NCBI RefSeq assembly: GCF_018873765.1 | Contig: NC_057922.1 | Span: 15,699,563-15,763,562 of the forward strand | Length of the DNA stretch: 64,000 nt | Source: Telopea speciosissima | Taxonomy: Eukaryota; Streptophyta; Magnoliopsida; Proteales; Proteaceae | Direction: 5' to 3' | In this document: positions 34,701 to 47,100 of the stretch, one piece after another | Layout: each line of letters starts with the position of its first letter | Numbering within the stretch: the first letter of the stretch is position 1 | Notes under the pieces: model-generated | What the model was told of the DNA's origin: nothing | Databases searched by the model: none | The model's input: only the letters and a program-made list of their open reading frames with translations | Made by a program: the position numbers and the translations under genes

Positions 34701-37700
34701 AATGGTCTAGATAGTTTCTATTTTATGGAGACATTAAAGTTGTAGGGGACTCCTCCTACCATACATAGGATTTCCTATATTATGATAGTTATGGAAGTTA
34801 TAAATAAAGAAGAGGGGCCGTAAACCTCTCCTATGAGTTAAATTAAGAAGAAAACTTGGGTTTAGCCTCTTTGGGTCAGTGGTGATGTTGTTCCTTGGAC
34901 TATGGTGATGCAGCTCCATCCCTGTTGTGGTAAATCAACAAGATTATTGGTGGTGATGCCCTTCCCACAGGCCTAGTGGTGATGCTAGGTCATAGCCCCC
35001 TATCCTTCTATTCTGGTTTCTATTTTATGTCCCAGCAAATATTGAAGACTCTTACGCATTCTATTGAGTTTTCCTGCTGTGTTTTGATTCTGAATCTCAG
35101 ATTTAACTGCTTTTAATCATCTAAACAGCAATTCAAGTTCTGATTTGATTTCTTTCCTGTTATGCTAAACTTGTGATGCCCTGTTTCTTTGATTTCCAAG
35201 TTGAGCCAACACCCTATCATAATTCATAAGTCATAACAGCAGATCCAGCCACTTGATTGGGGTAAACTTTTGGGGCTTTATTCTCCTTTACAGTATCCAT
35301 GCTCAACCTGAATTTGCGGCTAATTGGCACTACTGATCTTGAGTTACAGGTTCTCTATTCACTTGCTAATTTAGGAATTTTCTAAGTTCCTAATTTCTGT
35401 CCTGTTATGCCATCTCAGATCCAACCGTTGGATTTTCTTGAAATTTGGGAACTAATTTCGGCAGGTTATTAGCCACCTATTAAACTTCTACTATATTCTG
35501 GTTCACTTTCATTCACTGCAATCCTATCCTGAGTTTGGCTTCCTAAATCTGATTGTCAGGTTATTGAAATGCATTAATATGAGGTGAAGGAACCTTGGAC
35601 CTTGAATCCTATGTCAACGGAAAGGTGGATCACATTATTAATGGAGATCAATTTCCTCCAATGGGAAATAATTTTATAGGCATGTAGAAGAAACATGGCA
35701 AAGTTCTTATTGTGGATAACTAGTCTGTTAATAAGAATTTCATCTAATTTTGTCATCAACAAACAAATAGAATACAACAAAGCATTATAACAAACTTTTT
35801 ATCTGTCTCTTCATTGAGGCTTATGCAATGAATTCAGAAGTGCTATTATAATGTCTCAACACGCTGTCACATATGTTATAACAGCAACCATGCAAGTTTG
35901 TTAATTTAAATGTTTGTACTCACTATGGCCATAATCTATTGGAATAGCAGAAAAGGGCTCACATGGCTGTTCCCAAATATTTGATATAGGTTGTAGTCGA
36001 ATTTGACTATGAGGTTTGCATATCATTCAATACTATAGTTAAAAGGATGTGATTATTCACTGCTGTAATATTCTGTGTCCATTATTTCCAATAGAGCATA
36101 AAACCTAACATTACTACTTACAAGTATCATACCAAGATCTCTACAAAAGCTAAACAAAAGGAGAAGCAATATTATTTCCAAAATCCAAACCATCCAATAA
36201 TTATGACACTATTAACAATAAGCATACTCTATCAGTTATTGCATTTTATAGTTTAATAGAAATAATTTGATTAAAATATTAGACAATCTTTCTCCACTTG
36301 GACTTGTACTTTACCATTCTGATCATTTTCCAATTTCTTGTTTTCATCTCCATAACTTGAAAGCAGTCTACTACTTCACAGGTTCTTGAATGTTCAAGGA
36401 ATTTCATAGACAAACCCAGATGAAGTTTATCTATCTATCTATCTCACACACACTCACTAGCAAACACGCATTTCATATTGTAAATTTAAAGTAGAAATTT
36501 CAATTATGTTCTTTTCTTTTCGAATTCCTTGTTAATGAATGAACGTCTAGAGTAAACTGACTACAAGTGCGTTGATTTTGGGAAGGGATGGGGGAGAGAC
36601 AGGATCGAGGAGAGTTTTCTCTTTGGGATCAGGAGGGGGAGAAGAAAGAAGGAAGAGAATGAGGTAATGAGCTTCTTAAATTCAATATTGGGAGTGTGGT
36701 ATTTTACATAGATATGAAATTCTAGTCTGCCGACTAGATAACTGACATTGTAGTCTCCAAACCACGCAAATCAAATATATCTCCCTTATTGGACAAAGGG
36801 TCAAAAATACCCTCCCTTTTTATTTTTTTCTCCCTCGCATGTCCCCAAATACCCGGGGTATATATATATATATATCCAAATCAAGACCACTTCCTCTCTT
36901 TGTGAGTCCAAATCACTTATAAAGACGGATATTCCTTAGACTCTAAAGTATGTTGATATTCCTTCAACCATTTAATATTGAGATTTTGAATATTTGAAAC
37001 TTATGATTTAATTTTTAGACTCTACTCTCTTTGTTCAACTCAATTCAGCCTGAGTTCCCTTGACTATGTTTCTTCTTGGTTTCTCCTATGTTTCGTTTTA
37101 TAGTACTTTATACCCTTTCTCTTTTTCAAAAGCATCTCTCTTTCCAAGGTGTTAAATGAGTTAGATTAGAGGGATGACTGAGAGAAGAACATGTAAAAGG
37201 CTATAAGGTGTACAAAGCCAAGGAATACAAGTTTTGGGGGGGGGGTGGGGGGGGGGGGAAACCCACAAGGCACTTTCCCATACCCCCTAACCCATCCAAC
37301 AGCCCAAAATCCATTACCTAAAAACAACGAAGCCAGGGGGAAAAATCGTTAAAAATACAATTCCCACTTTATATTTTAAATAATAAAAAAATCCAAATGA
37401 AATCACTAGAGTTCATCCCTATAATAAATTGATTTTTACACATGCTAAATCTAATAATCTTCCTTGATATGGAGGAGAAACAGATTATTCAGCTTATTCT
37501 CATTTTTTTTTTTTTGGGTGGGATGGGGGGCAGGTTAAATAGCTTCTGATTCACTGCATTTTCTTAGCCTTATCCCAACTTAATGGGGTCGGCAACATGG
37601 ATCCAAACAAAGCAAAGTAGGTAAAATTGCAGTCTAAACAAATAAAAGAGAATGAAGAGAAGGGAAAATAGGGATGCGAAAAGAAAAAAAAAATGAAAGA

Positions 37701-39476
37701 TGAAAGTAAGAGGAAAGAGGCACAACCCAACAAGTCAAAAGAATCCACGAAGTAGTATCAAATGTAATTACTAAAGAAATATGAAAAGCTCCCTAATTAG
37801 GTTTAAGAGTTGAAACATAGGAAACTTTTGGATTCAACTCAAATCAGCCTTATCCCAACTGAATGGGATCAGCCACATGGATTCGCATTTTCTAATCAGC
37901 TCTATTAAAAGACATACTTGTTACTAGTCCTAAGCTATGCATGTCTTTTCTCACCACTTCACCTAGAGTCATTTTAAGCCTACCTTGTCTCTTTTAGCTC
38001 CTTTGATCTGGAATCAAATCACCCCTCCGTACTAGAGTACTCAAAGGCATTCATTGCACATGTCCATCCCACCTCAAACGACTTTTCTCACAACTTATCA
38101 TGTATCAACTCTTAATTTAGCTCAAACTTGTTAATTCCTTATTTTATTTTTTCTTGTTTTACTACGGATTCATCTCAACATCCTTGTTTCAGCTGCACTA
38201 AGTTTGTTTATACGTTGTTTCTTCAGCGCCCAACATTCATCTCCATACATCATTGCAGGCCGTATAACTGTCCTATAAAATTGAGAATGTTTTCCAAGTG
38301 ATTATTCACAAAAACTTCAAGATTTTTCTTTGTCGATGGGGGGGGGGGGGGGTTGAAGTTTTTGCCAATTAATGAAAAACAAAAGTCAAACTTTTCGTAG
38401 CCTTTTCCCAATTAAATCGGGTTGGCTACACTTGTCCTCCGCCATTTGACTCTGTAATGAAAAAGAGAAGTAGAGTGAACAAAATCCATTTTAGAAACAG
38501 AACATTGGTAATAAGTGATAAGCACATAAAACTATCAAGAGAACAGACTGGGGGAATGAAACAGCAGCACCTTAATAGGAAAAAAGTAATTTTTATTAGT
38601 TTTTTATGAGCAAAAACAAAAAGAAATCCATTTGAACAACACCAACAACATCCATTGACAAAAGCAAACCTTATCTCCCAAAGAAATTCAAGAAAGGGAA
38701 TAATTAGGAATATTTCAGAGTTCATATCAATGCAATATATAATTCTAAAACTAAAACAATAAAATTAGGAATATTTCAGACTTCATATCAATGCAATAGG
38801 TAATTCTAAAACTAAAACTATCTCAAGTTGATCTCTATTTCAGTTCAATTCAGTAAACATTTGCAAGACCCTGGCCTATTGCCTCCAAGAACCTCCAGTT
38901 CACAGATGGAGCATCAAATCCAAAAGTAGACACTGATCCAAACTCCACATTATTAAGCAAGGGGGGAAAAAGGGGTTTCTCAACGACCCACAAGGAGAAA
39001 GCTTCGTCCTAGAAAACCCAATTTGGGGGGAAAAGGAAATTCAACCACCAAAATCAGTAGAAGCAAAACAAAACAATCCATAAACCACACATGTTCCAAA
39101 AACGCGCACTTCTAAAACAACCAACCAAGTCGAACAAATAAAGTACATAAAGCAACCAAACCCAGAAAGAAAAAGAAAAAAAAAGGACAATTCTGTAGAA
39201 AATGAATCAAGAAAGAGAAAACAAAGATTGAGCACCTGAAATAGAAGCAACGGAGGAATGGAGCAAAGACACGCTGGTGTTGACAAAAAGAGGATCACGA
39301 AATACAAAGAATCGGATGACCCAGTTGGCAATTTGGTAGAAACAGCAACCAGCAACCACATAGACTAGTTCTGTTCTCTTATGGAAGACGATTTCGAACA
39401 CAACAGAGACGAACCACAGAACCAAAGTGGCCACAAAGAAAGCTCCAGTATTGTTCTCATGGCTACCCCTCGCCAT
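31702..39476 (-). CDS. TLC-domain membrane protein
   Basis: Three exons on the minus strand: 39,476-39,236, 32,447-32,170 and 32,007-31,702. They join in consistent phases to 274 aa. All introns are GT-AG. The protein has several hydrophobic segments (about 11-33, 37-58, 79-95, 108-122, 136-158, 163-175, 204-225, 236-258), as expected for the TRAM-LAG1-CLN8 (TLC) fold. A paired histidine H145-H146 lies in the central helix I-L-V-H-H-L-L-L, and the segment L-I-C-E-L-H-S-I-F-L-H-V-R matches the conserved region of plant TLC proteins such as the At1g31300/At4g19645 type. TLC proteins act in lipid handling in the endoplasmic reticulum or other membranes; the substrate of this subfamily is not inferable here. 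Intron 1 is 6.8 kb. Confidence 0.87.
34600..35400 (+). mobile_element. Possible solo-LTR fossil
   Basis: A 'ttataaataaagaagagg' TATA-like motif followed by a leader-like stretch and tandem 'gtggtgatg' words resembles a plant LTR. Ends and family are not certain; no coding part. Old. Confidence 0.25.
37232..37258 (+). repeat. Guanine run
   Basis: About 20 G interrupted once by T, in the TLC intron; on the transcribed strand of that gene it reads as a C run. A second run of about 14 G is at 38,338-38,352. Confidence 0.9.
37845..38300 (-). mobile_element. 3' end of an RTE-like LINE
   Basis: On the minus strand the frame reads R-P-A-M-M-Y-G-D-E-C-W-A-L-K-K-Q, then A-E-T-R-M-L-R, the classic C-terminal region of plant LINE reverse transcriptase. 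It is followed 250 bp later by N-R-A-D and V-A-D-P-I-Q-L-G. The 3' terminus 'cccattcagttgggataagg' is the usual end of these elements. It has internal stops and is inactive. Extra copies of the terminal motif occur at 37,566-37,612 and 38,397-38,440, suggesting serial insertion. Confidence 0.8.
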
Positions 39477-40289
39477 TCCTCAATCAATTCAGAGACTCTT
39501 CGTCTCTGCTTTGGTTCCTTTCCTGTGCTTCCTCCCTTGGCAGCCCATTCTTTACGAGCTTCAAATCTCGAAAAGTGTGTGGGTGAGACTTACAAAGAGT
39601 GTTGTGTTCTTTAAAGAAAGGTATAACGGATGATCTGTCGCTCTTCTTGCAATAATGTAGACAGCGGTAACGGTCTATTATCATGAAGGTCAGTATGGGC
39701 TTTTGCAAGAGCAAAGTTGTTGAGTTGAATTGATTGATGGGCTCGTAGCTCCAGGGCCCATGAATCCCTAAGAGGATGACCTCTCTGTGTTGCACTCTGT
39801 AGCCTCAGCGCTACGCAATGAATATTGTTGCTAAGCCAACGCGCAACGAGTAACTTGTGCCACACGACAAGTGGTGGGCCATGGCTGACTCTAATTTGCC
39901 ACGTGCTGAGTGCCAAAGTGAGAAGATGGGATCCATTGTTGAGGGATAAAAATCCTTTGCCTTAATCTTGTGGTGTCTTGCAATACGGGATTGTGAACTC
40001 GACAAGTGGAAGATGTGACATCCAATGGTGCTGAGCTCTAGAAGAAAAAAAACGTAAATAAATAAAAATTGGGTCAATCCAGTACGCACCGTTTGATGAA
40101 GCATCTTCCACGCGTTGAGCTCTTAGGCTTGAACTGCAAGACTCCACATGATGAAGGAATTGCCGAAGATTTTAGTCTCACTGTTGAGTGGTTTCATGAT
40201 TAAAATGGGAAAAGATTCACACACTATTCTCAGGTTTTTTTTTTTTCCAAGCTCTCTCACAAAAGTAAGGATTCATATTTTTTTGGGGA

Positions 40290-40392
40290 GAGAAAGAATG
40301 CTACCTAGTTGCGTGCGGTGTGCAGCTAGCCCCTATGCCCAGTTACAAGGCAGCATGAAATGACTACCACACCAGGTAGCATTCGCTTTCCT
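40290..40392. mobile_element. 100 bp TIR MITE
   Basis: The ends 'aaagaatgctacctag' and 'caggtagcattcgcttt' are inverted. Related sequence occurs at about 49,630-49,735. Confidence 0.6.
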
Positions 40393-40404
40393 CTTTTTTT
40401 TTTT

Positions 40405-41127
40405 GGGTTTTTTACAAATGCCCCTTGAAAATGCTCATTTGTCCAAATGCCTCCTTACAATTTTTCTAATTGCAAACTTCCCTTTACTTTCAAAACAATG
40501 TAGCACTTTGGGCCAATCCATTAGTCTGGGACGTTATGTTCAAATGACTGGACTTTTTGACCATTATGCCCTTGATATGGTAGAATGACCAAATTGCCCT
40601 CATTAACACTCAACCCTGCAACTCATCTTCCAATCCCTAACAGCGAAGTTCACAGAAAGCCTTTTAAAGGCGTCAAAATTTGGGGATTTGACTGAAATTA
40701 GAACTGAAAGCGGATTCCATATGGGATTAGTTTGGGGATTCGACTAAAATCAATACTCTTTCTAGTCAACCAAAGTTGTAGGATTTCAGTCGAATCCCCA
40801 AACTAATCTCATATGGAAACCGCTTTCAGTTCTGATTTCAGTCAAACCCCCAAACTTCAATGCCATTAAAAAGCTTTCTGTGAACTTCACCACTAGTGTT
40901 TGGAAGATGAGTTGCAGGGTTGAGTGTTAATGAGGGCAATTTGGTCATTCTACCATATCAAGGGCATAATGATTAAAAAAGTCCAGCCATTTGAACATAA
41001 CATCCCAAACTAACGGATTGGACCAAAGTGCTACACTGTTTTGAAAGTAGGGAGAGTTTGCAATTAAAAAAGTTATAGGGAGGCATTTGAACAAATTGAC
41101 ATTTTCAAGGGGGCATTTGTAAACAAC
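40405..41127. mobile_element. Palindromic MULE-like element
   Basis: About 720 bp in which 40,405-40,640 and 40,895-41,127 are near-complete inverted copies, beginning 'ttttacaaatgcccc' and 'gtttacaaatgccccc'. A second inverted pair lies inside it (about 40,680-40,745 and 40,780-40,865). The flanks are T-rich on both sides, so the target duplication cannot be read. No coding sequence. Long TIRs suggest a Mutator-type non-autonomous element. Confidence 0.7.
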
Positions 41128-41984
41128 TCTTTTTTTTTTATGAGAAAATGAACTCTAACGGAGCATAGCATACACTAACATTTTTATCTATTTTGCATTA
41201 GGTTTGTTGCTTCAGCGTGCATCTGAACCGGGTTAATCCATAAACCAACAGAAACCCCCACCCCCCATTAAGTAGAGGAGTAGTGCATTTCCGAATGCAT
41301 CCCATCCAAGGGTTTTCTACCTCAAGTAGACTCCGTTTGGTTGCAAGTTAAGGAAAATGAAATCATTTTTGAAAAATAAAAGAAAATTGTAATTATGTTA
41401 GTTATGTAATGCTCTTTCCAAATTTGATAAATTACTTTTCAATGTAATTTATTTTATTTTTTAAGTCAATGGGATTAAATTTCAAAGAAAATGATATTTA
41501 TTAACCAAATTTGTTATATTTTTGGAGTTAAATACACTATCATATGAGGTAATGATTAAAAAAATTTCTTCTTTAAAAAAAACAAGTTTATGTAAAAAAC
41601 ATAAGCATTAGACAAAAGAAGAAACATCAAATCCATGGCAGTTGAGTGGTTGAGCCTACCTAACCCAGCCATCCTAGTCAATAATCCTCTCCAATTTCTA
41701 AAAGTGTGCAGTCCGGTAATGCTAGGTGGAGATCTCGACACTTGGTATCTCGGACATCCAACAGTCTGAGCTCATTGGTATTAACCGTTGAATGTTCGAG
41801 CTGCCAGGTGTCAACATCTCCCCCTAACACTACTACATTGCACACCATTAGGAATTAGAGAGAAATAAAATCTAGTATCATCTTATCCTTTTAACATTCA
41901 TTAACAAACTTAAAACATTTAAGCAAAGATAACCCATCCAACAACAACACAAAAGATCCCAAGGCCATCCCTATTCGATGTCCA

Positions 41985-42600
41985 CATGATAAACCAAAAA
42001 TATATGGGCCAATCCCGAGATGCCACGTGTCCTAACCTGAAGAGGAGGTCAGCTCAAGTCTGGTCGCGACAGAACCAGTTCGGCAGCCCAAGAGGAATAG
42101 GACCCAAGAGGCCACCCCAAAGGCCAAGTCTACCATGCAAGCCACGGAGTCTAACCATGGCGTCATCAGCAAGATCTACATTATCCTATCACTAAAAGAT
42201 CGTAACTGAAGGTATACCAAAGGGACGACTATCCCAAAGAGGTACAAACCTAATCAAACTCAACACGAGAAGATGACGCTTAGGGAACCTCTTCCCTACT
42301 AGGACTCTACATCTCACAAGGAGCTATTCCAAGTACAACTCTAATACGTGATAGACTCTTCCATGAGGAATACTTATCACCAACTGGAACTCTCCACACC
42401 GCCATACACAACTATAAATACTCAGGTATTCCAACCCATTATTCATCTTGAATTCTAATAATTCATCTGTTGCTGAGAGAGATTTAACTTAGGCATCGGA
42501 GAGTCCTAGGCCGGAACCACTCCAGTTCTTCCTTGTCCCTGACGTCCTTTTACAGGTTGCGTCACCCGAAGGACCTATTAGAGATTTTCTGACGCAACAC
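41985..42600 (+). mobile_element. Possible solo LTR (Gypsy-like)
   Basis: Features include 'aactataaatactcagg' as a TATA region and 'cttaggcatcggagagtcc', a phrase common near the end of plant Gypsy-type LTRs, ending about 'ttctgacgcaaca'. No coding region. Broken, age unknown. Confidence 0.4.
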
Positions 42601-42920
42601 CACGCATTAACCAATTGGCAATGCATTTCTCTCTCTCTCAATTGCCAATGCTCCCTCTATCTCCTCTCACCGCTGCAATTCACCTCTCTCTCTCTCTGTC
42701 TCTCTCATCATGTAAATTAGTAGCAGAATCAATTATTTCCTCCAAAAGTCGAAAAGATTACAAACCGCATAATACATCCATCTTGTCGAGATGTTCTTCT
42801 CCATGAACCCACTCAACATTGTCATCAAACTCATCTCTCAAGTCACAACCATCTGTTCTCCTTGATGGATGGATCGGAATTTCGAAATGATTTGAAGGTG
42901 AAGACAGAACAATCGAACCC

Positions 42921-43008
42921 CATGACCTCCTGGGACCCTGCACTCTATCAACATGGCACCAACCATGACCTCCTGGGAGCTTGCACTCTACCAACGTGGC
43001 ACCAACTA
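42921..43008 (+). repeat. 43 bp tandem duplication
   Basis: 'atgacctcctgggaccctgc...' at 42,921 is repeated at 42,966 with a few changes. Confidence 0.8.
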
Positions 43009-43251
43009 ACTAGGCAAATAGTTGTCTTCTATCCCTACACTTAAGACCTCCATAATTTTCTATGAAATTTCTAAAAAGAGTCCACAATGAAATGGTTTAA
43101 TGTTCTTCAATCTATACTCTATAGGCAAACTCTTTGGTCGGAACCACCATAGAGTGGGCCCTAATGTTACGCAAATAACGTTTTTATCTTCAGGAATAAA
43201 TCTCAGCCAAAATTGGGAGTTTTGCATATATAATGGAGGACTCCTTCTACT

Positions 43252-43527
43252 TGGGGATGTAAACGGATCGGATTCGACTCGGATAATGCTATATCCGCAT
43301 CCGCATCCGCATCCGATTAGCTTTCAAACGGATTCAGATAGTGCTAAACAGATGCGGACACGGATATGGATAGGATATTTTATCTGCTTACATGAAAATA
43401 TAGCTTTTCGAATAGCTATAGCCTGTCCGTATTCGCATCCGTTTAGCTTTCGGACGGATTCGGATAGTGCTAAACGGATACAGACACAGATACGAAAACG
43501 GATTTTGGCTATTCATTTACGCCGCTA
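43252..43527. mobile_element. hAT MITE, TAGGGATGTAAAC family, near CAO
   Basis: 276 bp, ends TGGGGATGTAAACGGA and CATTTACGCCGCTA, perfect 8 bp duplication CTTCTACT at 43,244-43,251 and 43,528-43,535. CGGAT/ATCCG-rich interior. It lies 600 bp upstream of the CAO start codon. Confidence 0.9.
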
Positions 43528-44126
43528 CTTCTACTACTCAATGGATCCCACCAAAGAGATCAACAAAACCAGGCCACAATAGGCAGGCCCGTATATAACA
43601 ATCTCCCATATCACATTAAAGTATTTCCGAATCACTCCAATATGGTTCCAAGATACAGGCCAAGGCCCAAGCCCAAGCCCAAGCCCAAGCCTAGACCGTG
43701 GCCCAGACGGATCAGCTCTTATCCTATTTATTGGTTAGGGATATACCGTAAATCCGGTACTACCACATGAGTTATCTACAAAAGATTACAGAAGATATCA
43801 ATTCCATCCGAGCTGGCAAACTATAAAGACCTACTGAGTCAAGATACTCTAAACGGTAATGAACCCTCGTTTTCACAAAGGATGTGGGAAAGGAGTGCCA
43901 CGTAATCACGTATACAGCTGAGCAGTCCACGCTTATCCACGTGTCAACCCGTGGGAGGCAAACCTAGATCGTGCACAACACCAGCCTCTTATGTTTTCAT
44001 CAAAAAAAAAAAGAAAAAAAAACACCAGCCTCTTATCAACAATTCTCCAAAATAAAGTATAAAATTCTCTCCCTAAGATTGTCCCTATTTTTCTCGCTCC
44101 TCCCCTGTTCTGCAGCTTCAAACGCC

Positions 44127-47100
44127 ATGACCACCTTTGCTACAGCTGCAGCTCTATCTTTACCAATCTCGCTCTGTAGATCCTCTAAGGTTAACACTAA
44201 GAAGGTAATTTAAACTCTCTTTTTTTTTTTTTTTATCATTTGATCTGTTCAATTTATCAGAAACCCACTAAATTTAGCAGAAAGTTTCACTTGGGTTAAT
44301 AGCTCTGAAGAGATTGATGTTGGGTTTCAGGGAGTCAGACGAGGGTTTGGTGTATTTGCTATATTTGGAGAGGAAGGAGGGTTCTTGGAGAAGAAGAACA
44401 CTTGGGGTACACTGTTCGACGTCGAGGATCCGAGGCCTAGAGTTCCTCAGTGTAAAGGGAAATTCTTGGATGCGAATCAAGCTTTGGAGGTGGCCAGGTT
44501 TGATATTCAGTACTGTGATTGGCGAGCTCGGCAAGATCTTCTTACTATCATGCACCTTCATGAAAAGGTAATTTTTCTTCAATCTTTTGGTGGGTTTGAA
44601 GTTGAAAGTTGATGGGTTTGTCCTCATACTTGAATGGCCTTTTCAGTTTGTATTTGATTTTGTTCTTGAAGGTTTTAGTTTTTGGGTTTGGGGTTGCAGA
44701 TTGATTGGGTTTTTCTTGTTTTATTGTTATAATTGAGTTTTGATTTTCAATTTAAGTTTTTAAATTTAGAATGGATGGATTCTTTCTGATTGTTTAGTTG
44801 GTCATTACTGTTTGTGTTTGTGTGGCTGTAGGTAGTGGAAGTTCTGAATCCCTTGGCAAGGGATTACAAGTCCATAGGTGCCATGAAGAAAGACCTTGCA
44901 GTGCTGCAAGAAGAACTGGCACAGGCTCACAAACAGGTCAGTTGATGGGGTGAACATAGGCTTCTTACACAAATTCATCCATGAGTAACACATTCTCACT
45001 AAAAGCCCATTTAATGTGGACAGTTCCATTGATTAGTTACATTAAAAATTTAAAAAGATCCTCTGATCATGGGAAATATTACATGGATTGAATGTGACTC
45101 AGAATCCAACCTAAGATATCAATCAGGATTAATGGCTTGGTTCAGGATAAATTTATTGTCTACCCAAAGCAGGGGATTGATAGGCTTAGATTAGTTAGTA
45201 GAGGGTCTTGCTTTGGCTCCATACCATAGGTGTCCTATTTGATTAAAGAAGGTCAAGAACTGTGTCATACCTTGTTCCCAGATGAACAATTTTTTCTTCT
45301 GGCTTCTGACTGTACCAGGTTCACATATCTGAAGACAAGGTTTCTGATGCACTTGATAAGCTAGCATACATGGAAGAATTGGTAAATGATAGGCTGTTAC
45401 AAGACAGGAGTACAACTGAATCTGACAGAAGTTCCCTTACTCCTAGCACGTCCTTCTCGTCATCTCTTGACACAGTGAAAGGCAAGTTGCCGCGGAAGAG
45501 CCTGAATGTTTCAGGTCCTGTTCAGCAATATAATCCTCATTTGAAGAACTTCTGGTACCCAGTGGCCTTCTCCACTGATCTGAAAGATGATATCATGGTA
45601 AGTTAATTTCCAAAATGCATAGCAATTTCATATGAGTACATAAGCAAGGTATTTATTCTCTCTATTTGTCTGAATTCCTCCTAACATTTTGCCTTTCCAC
45701 TTATTGTTTCAGATTCCTATAGAGAGCTTCGAGGAGCCATGGGTAGTATTTCGTGGGAAAGATGGGAGTCCTGGTTGTGTTCAGGATACATGTGCTCATA
45801 GAGCATGTCCACTTCATCTTGGCTCGGTCAATGAAGGCCGCATTCAGTGTCCCTACCATGGTTAGTAAGATTAGATGAAAAAAGTTTGGTATGTACTTTC
45901 CAGATATGGTTAATAATACATATATAGGTACATGCATGAGTACAATTGATCATAGGAAGGAATAATTGTTAGACACATACATGTTTTAATTTGTAAATTG
46001 GGCCGGATGAACTTCAGGATGGGAATACTCGACGGATGGAAAATGTGAGAAAATGCCATCAACTCGATTACTTAATGTGAAGATAAGATCACTACCTTGC
46101 TTTGAGCAAGGAGGGATGATCTGGATTTGGCCTGGTAGTGATCCTCCAACTGCCAACCTCCCTTCTCTGGAACCACCTCCTGGATTTCAAATCCATGCAG
46201 AGGTAATTTTCACTGCATTTAGATGTCAGATAACTGTTATATACGAAATACAAAGTTAGCAGAGATGATTGTCTGTTTCCTTGTGTCATTAAGTTGTGCA
46301 GACTCATTTTCCTGATGTATCTTCTATTATTGGGTGGTAATGTTTTGTGCTTCCTTGTGATTTGTAGATTGTCATTGAGCTGCCAGTGGAACATGGGCTC
46401 CTTCTCGATAACCTCCTGGATCTTGCCCATGCCCCTTTCACTCATACTTCTACCTTTGCCAAGGGATGGAGTGTGCCTAGGTCTGCAGTATACCTTTCAT
46501 TCTAAAAATTGTAATGATATTATCAGAAAACATGCTTTATGGATTATTAGTCCTGATGAAACAGTAAAAGTATCCATGAATTATGTGGTTACCAGTAACA
46601 GACATCATCTACTGACAAACATGGCATGAAGTTGATCCAGTAAATTTAGATTCGATTACATTAGGACCATGGGGATCATAGTTACCTGTTGAATTAGAAT
46701 TTCAATCTGCAGTGAACAACTTCATGCTACTAACACTACAAACCTTTCTGAATTCTCAGCTTGGTGAAATTCTTGACTCCTGCATCTGGCCTTCAAGGTT
46801 ACTGGGACCCATACCCAATAGACATGGAGTTCCGGCCACCATGTATGGTGCTTTCAACAATTGGGATCTCAAAGCCTGGAAAATTGGAGGGGCTAAATAC
46901 CCAGCAATGTTCAACACATCTTCACCAGCTTCATGTGTGTTTGCCTTCATCAAGATAGAAAACAAGACTATTGTACAGAATGTCTCTGGATTTCGCTCCT
47001 ATTCTGAAGCAAGTCCCATTCATGTATCTCTTGTGGAGACATTTTGCTGAGAAGGTTAGAATCTCACTCCATAAAGTAGCAGAAAATAAAAAACCCATAT

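Larger units (their letters stand above)
32448..39235 (-). other. Large first intron of the TLC gene
   Basis: Holds an LTR-like stretch (about 34,600-35,400), an AT microsatellite at 36,860-36,875, two guanine runs and a LINE tail (37,566-38,440). No other exon was recognised. Confidence 0.65.
39480..43240. other. Intergenic between TLC gene and CAO
   Basis: Contains the small MITE at 40,290-40,392, the palindromic element at 40,405-41,127, an LTR-like stretch ending at 42,600, CT microsatellites at 42,630-42,712, and a 43 bp tandem duplication near 42,921. The open frames on the minus strand at 39,484-40,147 are short and overlap one another without a recognisable domain. Confidence 0.6.

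Noticed and set aside
39484-40147. Minus-strand open frames just upstream of the TLC gene
   Set aside because: Overlapping short frames without domains or splice support.
46294-46629. 111-codon open frame overlapping CAO exon 7
   Set aside because: Runs from intron 6 through exon 7 into intron 7 in a non-coding frame.
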